Below, one piece after another: positions 1 through 5,623 of a stretch of 10,894 nucleotides of DNA. The notes beneath the pieces were generated by a model. It did not search any database and was not told the origin of the DNA. It saw only the letters and a program-made list of their open reading frames with translations. How positions within the stretch are numbered: the stretch's first letter is position 1; each line of letters starts with the position of its first letter. Made by a program: the position numbers and the translations under genes. Source of the stretch: JBEIUL01 sp044356865 (lineage in GTDB: Bacteria; Planctomycetota; Phycisphaerae; Phycisphaerales; SM1A02); assembly GCA_044356865.1 (NCBI GenBank), contig JBIKVN010000099.1, positions 1-10,894 on the forward strand, in the 5' to 3' direction.

Positions 1-275
1 TCGGGGTGCACCTTCGGGTCGCGACCGACCTGCCGATCGCCGCGCTGGCGGCCACGCTGGTTTCGCACGGAGCCCCGGAACCCGGGTTCACGACGGTGCA
101 CGGGCCGTTCGGCGACTTCGATCGACTTGGTTTCGACGAGCCGCCGCTGCGGATCCGCATCACCCGATGCCCGCCGCGCACCGCGGCCGTGCCCGAGCGC
201 GACCTCGTGACGGGCAAGCCGCAGCCGGCTCTCGACCTGGCCTCGTTCCGCCGCGCGATCGCGGCCGCCGGCTGA
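1..275 (+). CDS. C-terminal fragment of an unrecognised protein
   Basis: The frame is open from the left edge, so the true start lies outside the window. The visible part gives about 91 residues ending in TGA at 273-275. A GTG at position 6 could be read as a start, but with no upstream sequence it is more likely internal. The residues look like a compact globular C-terminal domain: an Ala/Leu-rich helix, then a Gly/Phe segment (HGPFGDFDRLGF), a beta-like stretch (PLRIRITRC) and a final basic helix (LASFRRAIAAAG). I do not recognise the family and assign no function. Third-position GC is high, as expected of a real gene in this genome. The stop codon directly abuts the stop of the convergent S1-domain gene, so no separate terminator fits between them. 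Confidence 0.6.
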   Translation, partial: GVHLRVATDLPIAALAATLVSHGAPEPGFTTVHGPFGDFDRLGFDEPPLRIRITRCPPRTAAVPERDLVTGKPQPALDLASFRRAIAAAG

Positions 276-1598
276 TCAGCCGAGCCCGCCGCGCAGCTGG
301 CTGCCGCCGCCGAAGCGGGCCTTGAGCTTGCGCAACTCGGGATCGTCCTCGCGCGGCGCCTCGGGCTTCGGGCCGTCACGGCGATCGCCGCGGCCACGGT
401 TGCCGCCCGGGCCGGCCCGCTCGGCCGGTGCCGCCCGCACCGGCGGATCGACGAGGGCCTTGATCGAGAGGCTGATCCGCTTGCGGCCCGGATCGACCGC
501 GAGCACCTTGCAGGTGACGACCTCGTCGCGCTTGAGCACGGTGTCGACGGTCGGGATCCGGTCGTGGCTCACCTCGCTGATGTGGACGAGGCCCTCGACG
601 CCCGGGGCGATCTCGACGAACGCCCCGAACTCGGTGGTCTTGGTGACCTTGCCGGTGACCGTCTCGCCCGCGGCCACGGTGTTCAGCGCCGAGGCGATCG
701 GGTCCGACATGGTCTGCTTGCGGCCGAGCGAGATCTTCGGCGGCGAGACGCTGCGGTCGATCCGCAGGACCTTCACCTGCACGACCTCGCCTTCCTTGAC
801 CGCGTCCTTCGCGTGGCGGATCCGGTCGTGCGAAAGGTCGGAGATGTGGATGAGGCCGTCGATTCCGCCGAGATCGGCGAAGGCCCCGTACGGCTGCAGC
901 GAAAGGATCGTGGCGCTGCGGGTCTGCCCCTCCTCGAGCACCGCGAGCAGCTGCTCGGCCTTCTCGCGCCGCTCGGCCGCGAGCACCGCCTTGCGGCTCA
1001 GGATGATCCGGCCCTTCTCGCGATTGAGCTCGACGATCCGGCAGGGGAACTTCTCGCCGATGAAGACGGAAATGTCGGCCACGTGCCGCACGTCGACCAT
1101 GCCCGCGGGCATGAAGCCCTTGTGGTGCGCGACCTCCATCTCGAGGCCGCCCTTGTTCATGCCGATGCAGCGGGCCTCGACGGTCATGCCCTCGGCGAGG
1201 TTGCCCCAGTCGGCCTTCTGCACCACGCCCGGCCGCGAGAGCAGCAGCAGGCCCTCGAACGCGTCGAGCCGATCGACCACGAACTCGAGCTCGTCGCCCG
1301 GTTGCGGCGGCGTCTCGAACTGAATCGCCGGGCAGACGCCCTGCGAACGCGGCCCAAACTCGACGAAGACGTCGCCGCCGTGCACGCGGAGGACCTTGCC
1401 GGTACGAAGTTGGCGACCCTTGTTCGCCGGGGCAGGGGCCGCGCGGGACCGGGGCTTCTCGCCCACGAGGTCCTCGACGCTCATGCCTCCGAGCGCGGCG
1501 GACACCTCCGCCTCGAGCATCGCGTCGAGGTCGCTCCGGGCGGACGCCGGGCTGGAGTTGGAGGGGCGGGGAGATTCCGGGGACGCGTTTTCGGTCAT
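276..1598 (-). CDS. S1 RNA-binding domain protein (four S1 repeats, bS1-like)
   Basis: Probably binds single-stranded RNA on the ribosome or on mRNA in the cytoplasm. With the ATG at 1598 the protein has 440 residues. Residues 20-50 are acidic and helical (DLDAMLEAEVSAALGGMSVEDL). Four OB-fold S1 repeats follow at about 62-122, 137-202, 224-294 and 310-380. The last two are the most canonical, with YGAFADLGGIDGLIHISDLS and EFGAFVEIAPGVEGLVHIS. The tail from about 385 is Arg/Gly/Pro-rich and ends in a short helix followed by GGGSQLRGGLG. E. coli S1 has six repeats, so this is either a shorter bS1 or an S1-family paralogue; rpsA is not assigned. The frame extends to a GTG at 1649, adding 17 residues, but neither start has a strong Shine-Dalgarno. 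The internal ATG is preferred because the protein then begins with the MTEN acidic segment. The gene is divergent from the pil-like operon and convergent with the fragment at 1-275. Confidence 0.85.
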   Translation of the reverse strand: MTENASPESPRPSNSSPASARSDLDAMLEAEVSAALGGMSVEDLVGEKPRSRAAPAPANKGRQLRTGKVLRVHGGDVFVEFGPRSQGVCPAIQFETPPQPGDELEFVVDRLDAFEGLLLLSRPGVVQKADWGNLAEGMTVEARCIGMNKGGLEMEVAHHKGFMPAGMVDVRHVADISVFIGEKFPCRIVELNREKGRIILSRKAVLAAERREKAEQLLAVLEEGQTRSATILSLQPYGAFADLGGIDGLIHISDLSHDRIRHAKDAVKEGEVVQVKVLRIDRSVSPPKISLGRKQTMSDPIASALNTVAAGETVTGKVTKTTEFGAFVEIAPGVEGLVHISEVSHDRIPTVDTVLKRDEVVTCKVLAVDPGRKRISLSIKALVDPPVRAAPAERAGPGGNRGRGDRRDGPKPEAPREDDPELRKLKARFGGGSQLRGGLG

Positions 1599-1777
1599 CG
1601 ATGGGGCCTTGAAGGTGAACGCATCAAGGTAGCCGGGAGCCCGCGTCACGGGAGACGAGGCTCGAGGATTTCATGCCGGCGACGCCGCGCCGGGTTACGG
1701 CGCGAAGCGGGGGCCTCCATGGGATCCGCGGCGGATCGATCTCCGTACGGAAGCGGACTCTCGGCCGAAAGCGGTTC

Positions 1778-1796
1778 CCCGGCCCGCTCGGCCGGG
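1778..1796. repeat. Inverted repeat / hairpin 1
   Basis: Arms CCCGGCC (1778-1784) and GGCCGGG (1790-1796) pair perfectly around a 5-nt loop. No T-run follows on either strand, so it is not a classical intrinsic terminator. Confidence 0.5.
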
Positions 1797-1810
1797 ACGG
1801 GAGCGATGGG

Positions 1811-1832
1811 GGCAGGGCGTTTCGGCCCTGCC
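1811..1832. repeat. Inverted repeat / hairpin 2
   Basis: Arms GGCAGGGC (1811-1818) and GCCCTGCC (1825-1832) form a perfect 8-bp stem with a 6-nt loop GTTTCG. It is the second of three adjacent hairpins upstream of the pil-like operon promoter. It could lie in the 5' leader of the S1-domain gene if that gene is transcribed from far upstream. Confidence 0.55.
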
Positions 1833-1868
1833 GTAGAATCCGGACGACTGGTCGAGGAAATGGTTCTC

Positions 1869-1885
1869 GGACCTTGCGAAGGTCC
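1869..1885. promoter_or_regulatory. Palindrome beside the operon promoter (candidate operator)
   Basis: GGACCTT-GCG-AAGGTCC is a perfect 7-bp inverted repeat with a 3-bp centre. It ends one base before the candidate -35 hexamer at 1887. Its position and symmetry suit the binding site of a dimeric regulator. No regulator can be named, and no T-run supports a terminator. Confidence 0.4.
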
Positions 1886-1886
1886 C

Positions 1887-1915
1887 CTGACCCTCGAAAA
1901 ACCTTCGTTTATAGT
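1887..1915 (+). promoter_or_regulatory. Candidate sigma70-type promoter of the pil-like operon
   Basis: A -35 box CTGACC (1887-1892, four of six matches to TTGACA) and a -10 box TATAGT (1910-1915, five of six matches to TATAAT) are separated by 17 bp. Transcription would begin near 1922, giving a leader of about 75 nt before the pilM ATG. It is the best promoter match between the two divergent genes. Confidence 0.55.
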
Positions 1916-1942
1916 GCGAGGCCCGGATAAGGGTCGGTTACC

Positions 1943-1957
1943 GGCGGGGATCCCGCC
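1943..1957 (+). promoter_or_regulatory. Hairpin in the 5' leader of the pil-like operon
   Basis: GGCGGG-GAT-CCCGCC forms a perfect 6-bp stem between the predicted transcription start (about 1922) and the ribosome binding site GAGGA at 1985-1989. It may stabilise the 5' end or tune translation. No known riboswitch is recognised. Confidence 0.35.
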
Positions 1958-1997
1958 ACCGTCCCTTCATCCTGGCCGCTTCCCGAGGACCACGACC

Positions 1998-4154
1998 ATG
2001 GCCACTGCGAAAGCCTCTTGGGGACTCGAGGTCGGTGCCTACGGCATCAAGGCGATCCGCCTCGAGCGGGACGGCGACGCCGCCCGCATGACCGACTTCG
2101 CGTTCATCCCGCACAAGAAGGTCCTGACCTCGCCGGACCTCGACCAGGACGAGATGATCCGTCTCAGCCTCGGCCAGTTCGTGAGCCAGAAGAGCGTCGA
2201 GGGTGAACGGGTCGCGATCTCGATCCCGGGCAACCAGGCCTTCGCCCGCTTCACGAAGTTGCCGCCGGTCGAGCCCAAGAAGGTGCCGGACATCGTCAAG
2301 TTCGAGGCCGTGCAGCAGATCCCGTTCCCGATCGACGAGGTCGAGTGGGACTACCAGACCTTCGAGCGTCCCGACAGCCCGGAGATCGAGGTGGGCATCT
2401 TCGCGGTCACCCGGGAGAGGCTCGAGCAGCGGCTCTCGGTCTATCGCGAGCTCGGCATCAACCCGGACGTCATCACGCTGAGCCCGCTCGCGGTCTTCAA
2501 CGCCCTGGCCTACGACCTGCAGCTCGCGGGAACGGGCAAGCCGACCGTGTTCCTCGACATCGGGACCACCTCGACCGACCTGGTGGTGGTCGACGACAAC
2601 CGGTGCTGGATCCGCACCTTCCCCCTCGGGGGCCACCACTTCACCGAGGCGATCTCCGACCAGTTCAAGCTCTCGTACGGCAAGGGCGAACTCCTCAAGC
2701 AGGAGTCGGCGACCAGCAAGTACGCCAAGCAGATCATGCAGGCGATGCGGCCGGTCTTCGGCGACCTCCTCGCCGACGTGCAGAAGTCGATCAGCTACTA
2801 CCAGCAGCTGCACCGCGGGGCCCAGATCGAGACGATGATCGGCATCGGCTCGACCTTCAAGATCCCCGGGCTCCGCAAGTTCCTCGGCCAGCAGCTGAAC
2901 CTCGATGTGCAGCGGCTCGACGACTTCCGTCGCATCCGGGTCGAGGGCCGCGAGGCCGCGGATTTCGCCGAGCACGCCGTCAACATGGCGACCGCCTACG
3001 GGCTGGCGCTGCAGGGCATCGGGCTGGGTCCGGTCGACATCAACCTCACCCCGAAGAAGGTCCTGCGCGAGCAGGTCTGGGCGCAGAAGACCAAGTGGTT
3101 CGCCGCCGCCGCCGCGATCGCGGTGCTTGCGTCCGGGGCGCTCTTCATCCGCGGCCTGCTCGACCGCGGCGCCCTCCAGTCCGGCGCGGCGGCCGAGACT
3201 TCCTCCCTCGTGGAGAATGTCCTCCGGCAGGGCAAGCAGTTCAAGAGCCAGTACCAGGCCCTCGAGGCCGAGGGGGCGCTCGGGGCGGGCGCCGAGACCA
3301 TGCGGACCCTGCTCGACGACCGTCGGGTCTGGCCGCAGATCATCGACGATGTCACCGCTTCGATCGCGAGCGCCGGCCCGCAGCCGGCGCTCCTCGGCGA
3401 CAGCCTGGACGCGATCGCGGCGATTCCCCCCGGGCAGCGACGGGCCATCCAGCTCGATCGCCTCAAGGGGGACTATCGCTTCGCCAACGGCAGCCGTCGC
3501 ATCGCGGTCTCGATGGACGTGACCTTCAGCAACGCCGGGCGCGAGACCTTCCTCGAGGACACCGTGGCGAAGTGGCTCCGCGAGAACGCGGTCCGCCCCG
3601 AGGCTCCGTACCGCATCGTGCCCGAGTCGATCAGCATCAACACGGACAAGTTCCGGGCGGTCGAGATCAACGACCAGGGCCGTCCGGCGGGCAGCGAGCC
3701 CGGTCGCGGCGACCAGGCTCCGCAGGCTTCCGACGAGCAGAATCCGACCGCGGCCACCGGCGGAGGCCAAGGCGGCGGGGTCTCGGGTCCGATGGGATCC
3801 GGCGGCATCCAAGGCAAGCGAGGCATCCAGGGCGGCGGGACGCAGGCTCCCGGCTCGGGCCTCGGCTTCGGCGGTTCCGACGGCACCCAGTTCGGCGGTT
3901 CCGGAGGGGGCCGCGATCCGGATGCCGGTGCCGGAACCGACCCCGACGGCAAGGTGAATCGGACCGGCAGAGAGGGCGGGAAGTCCGAGGGAGATGATGC
4001 GGAGAAGTTCCGCCTCGACGAGTTGGCCCGGATCGGCGACCTGCCGTCGTTGTTCAAGGCCGGAGACAAGGTCTTCCTGGCGCTCGTCACGTTCGAGGTC
4101 GAGTTGCCCGCGGTCGCGGGCGGTGGCGGCGAGTCCGCCGGAGGTTCCGAGTGA
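1998..4154 (+). CDS. pilM: PilM-PilN fusion, inner-membrane platform protein of a type IV pilus-like machine
   Basis: 718 residues. The start at ATG 1998 is set by GAGGA at 1985-1989, 8 nt upstream. Residues 1-340 are a PilM/FtsA-like actin-fold ATPase. The phosphate-1 motif WGLEVGAYGIKAIRL is at 8-22, phosphate-2 FLDIGTTSTDLVVV at 185-198 (Asp187, Gly189), and the adenosine motif IGIGSTFKIPGL at 281-292. Immediately after comes VDINLTP (346-352), which matches the N-terminal INLLP-type motif of PilN that docks into PilM. A membrane helix follows at about 366-387, then a helical stretch. A PilN-like alpha/beta domain comes next, with a strand (RRIAVSMDVTFSN), a helix (TFLEDTVAKWLREN) and another strand (RIVPESISINT). 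A Gly-rich segment at 588-638 separates this from a last strand (VFLALVTFEVELP). So one chain appears to carry cytoplasmic ATPase, membrane anchor and periplasmic domain. Its partner is presumably the PilO-like product of the overlapping next gene. PilM identity is secure; the PilN assignment of the C-terminal half is an inference from motif, order and topology. Confidence 0.88.
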   Translation: MATAKASWGLEVGAYGIKAIRLERDGDAARMTDFAFIPHKKVLTSPDLDQDEMIRLSLGQFVSQKSVEGERVAISIPGNQAFARFTKLPPVEPKKVPDIVKFEAVQQIPFPIDEVEWDYQTFERPDSPEIEVGIFAVTRERLEQRLSVYRELGINPDVITLSPLAVFNALAYDLQLAGTGKPTVFLDIGTTSTDLVVVDDNRCWIRTFPLGGHHFTEAISDQFKLSYGKGELLKQESATSKYAKQIMQAMRPVFGDLLADVQKSISYYQQLHRGAQIETMIGIGSTFKIPGLRKFLGQQLNLDVQRLDDFRRIRVEGREAADFAEHAVNMATAYGLALQGIGLGPVDINLTPKKVLREQVWAQKTKWFAAAAAIAVLASGALFIRGLLDRGALQSGAAAETSSLVENVLRQGKQFKSQYQALEAEGALGAGAETMRTLLDDRRVWPQIIDDVTASIASAGPQPALLGDSLDAIAAIPPGQRRAIQLDRLKGDYRFANGSRRIAVSMDVTFSNAGRETFLEDTVAKWLRENAVRPEAPYRIVPESISINTDKFRAVEINDQGRPAGSEPGRGDQAPQASDEQNPTAATGGGQGGGVSGPMGSGGIQGKRGIQGGGTQAPGSGLGFGGSDGTQFGGSGGGRDPDAGAGTDPDGKVNRTGREGGKSEGDDAEKFRLDELARIGDLPSLFKAGDKVFLALVTFEVELPAVAGGGGESAGGSE
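4140..4144 (+). promoter_or_regulatory. Shine-Dalgarno that fixes the GTG start at 4151
   Basis: GGAGG lies 6 nt before the GTG at 4151, inside the last codons of the PilM-PilN gene. It supports the GTG as start although it overlaps the upstream TGA (GTGA, 4 bp). Confidence 0.65.
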
Positions 4155-5560
4155 AGAGTCCGGTCCTGAAGGACATCCTGGCGTGGATCAAGCAGCATCC
4201 CCTCATTCCGGTCTTCTCGGCCGTGGCCATCGTGGCGCTCGGCCTCGGCTGGTGGTTCTCCGGCGGGGTGAACGCGTCCGTCCGTTCCGACGCCGAGGCC
4301 CAGGCCGCCAAGTTGAACGAGCTCGCGTCGATCGAGAAGGGTTCCGTGAACCTGGTCGTTCCGGGCCGGGAGCCGGTCTCGCGGACCACCGTCATCAACC
4401 AGCGGATCCTCGACGAGTACACGGCGGCGACCGGCGCGCTCCGCGGCGACGCCGACCGGATCGTCCAGTCGGCCCTCGCCCGCAATCGCCGCGACCATGC
4501 CCCGGTGATGGACAAGGTCTTCCCGCAGCCGAAGGCCGAGCGACGGCGGCAGACGCTGGCGATCGATTTCCATGCTCGCCTCGTCGCGGCGTATCGCGAT
4601 CTGCTTGCGAAGTCGGGTGCCGGCTCGCCGCCGCCCGCCACCGACATCGTCGATAGCCTCATGCGGCGCGAGATCCAGTACATCCAGTCCACGCTCCGCA
4701 AGAGCGACCGCGCGGCGCTGGCCCCGGCCGAACTCGAGGATCTCAAGGCCGAGCTCACCAAGAGTCGGCTCGCGATGTACGGCGAGGACGCTTCCAAGCT
4801 CACCGTCTATGCCGATCTCGCGGCTTTGGAGATTCCGCCCTCGCCCGAGGGGAAGTCCCCACCCTCCGTCGACGTGATGTTCGACTGGCAGTGGCGGTTC
4901 TGGATCGCCCGCGACATCCTGGCGGCGGTCGTCGAGGCGAGCGAAGCGGCCAACGCCGGGAATCTCGGTTCGGTACTCAACTCGCCCGTGAAGCGGATCC
5001 TGTCGATCCGGACGCTCGATGCGATCCCGTTGGGCGGGGCCGGAAGCGGTTCCGGCGGGGGATCGGCGGGGATGGCGAGCGGCATGTCCGCCGGCGGTTT
5101 CGGCGGGGGAGGGGACGGGGCGATGGCACCGCCGGCGGTTCCGGGCGGGGAGGACCCGCCGCTGGCCGAACCGGTGATTGACCTCGGGGCGTCGATCCAG
5201 CCCGCCTTCGACCGTGGCCTGACCGGGCGAGAGGACAATCCGGTCTTTGACGTCCGCCGCGTCGAGGTCCGCCTCGTGGCGGCCACGGCGGAATTGCCGT
5301 TGCTCTTCGATGCCCTGGCCAAGGTCAACTTCATCACCGTGGTCGATGTCTCGGTCGAGCGGGCCGATCCGTTCGCCGCCGCCCAACAGGGGTTCATCTA
5401 CGGGAAGGATCCCGTGTCGAACGTCCGTCTCGAGCTCGAGACGGTCTGGTTACGCAGCTGGACCGCACCGTTGATGCCCGCCCGGGTCCGTGAGGCCCTG
5501 GGCGTCGGCGGCACGGCCATGCCCGTCCCCGAAGACGGTTCCGAGCAGATCCCGTCCTGA
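4151..5560 (+). CDS. PilO-like bitopic membrane protein
   Basis: 469 residues with a GTG start overlapping the upstream stop by 4 bp, so translational coupling is likely. A short cytoplasmic N-terminus (MKSPVLKDILAWIKQH) is followed by one membrane helix at about 18-36, placing the rest in the periplasm. Residues 45-290 are mostly helical, with charged stretches such as LEDLKAELTKSRL that could coil. A Gly/Ser/Met-rich linker spans about 294-331. From 367 a ferredoxin-like beta-alpha-beta unit appears: strand VRRVEVRLVAA, helix LPLLFDALAKVN, strand ITVVDVSVERAD, then a late strand VRLELETVWL. PilO and GspM have this layout of N-terminal helix, coiled region and C-terminal ferredoxin-like fold. 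Akkermansia Amuc_1100, in another PVC-group pilus-like locus, is described as similar. The usual order pilM-pilN-pilO supports the call. Sequence similarity to PilO is weak by eye, so no gene symbol is given. Confidence 0.7.
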   Translation: MKSPVLKDILAWIKQHPLIPVFSAVAIVALGLGWWFSGGVNASVRSDAEAQAAKLNELASIEKGSVNLVVPGREPVSRTTVINQRILDEYTAATGALRGDADRIVQSALARNRRDHAPVMDKVFPQPKAERRRQTLAIDFHARLVAAYRDLLAKSGAGSPPPATDIVDSLMRREIQYIQSTLRKSDRAALAPAELEDLKAELTKSRLAMYGEDASKLTVYADLAALEIPPSPEGKSPPSVDVMFDWQWRFWIARDILAAVVEASEAANAGNLGSVLNSPVKRILSIRTLDAIPLGGAGSGSGGGSAGMASGMSAGGFGGGGDGAMAPPAVPGGEDPPLAEPVIDLGASIQPAFDRGLTGREDNPVFDVRRVEVRLVAATAELPLLFDALAKVNFITVVDVSVERADPFAAAQQGFIYGKDPVSNVRLELETVWLRSWTAPLMPARVREALGVGGTAMPVPEDGSEQIPS

Positions 5561-5623
5561 CCGCCACCTCGTCGTGCACCGTTCCATCCTGACCTTGTCC
5601 GCCGACCGATCCGGAGTCTCATC

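Larger units (their letters stand above)
1599..1997. other. Divergent intergenic region with a hairpin cluster
   Basis: About 400 bp separate the S1-domain gene (-) and pilM (+). I see no gene here. The region holds three consecutive perfect inverted repeats, a sigma70-like promoter for the right-hand operon and a leader hairpin, each listed separately. I found no convincing promoter on the minus strand for the S1 gene, although it must start transcription somewhere here. The pilM reading frame happens to stay open leftwards through this region to position 564. That is a high-GC artefact, since it runs antisense to a well-supported S1 protein. Confidence 0.6.

Noticed and set aside
564..1997. 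The pilM reading frame stays open for 478 codons upstream of its ATG.
   Set aside because: It runs antisense through the S1-domain gene, whose repeats are unmistakable, and the predicted residues are low-complexity. The ATG at 1998 has a good Shine-Dalgarno and begins exactly at the conserved PilM N-terminus.
1938..3812. A 624-codon open frame on the minus strand opposite pilM.
   Set aside because: Composition is Arg/Leu/Asp/Val-rich with no domain, typical of the antisense frame of a high-GC gene. The plus strand encodes a clear PilM.
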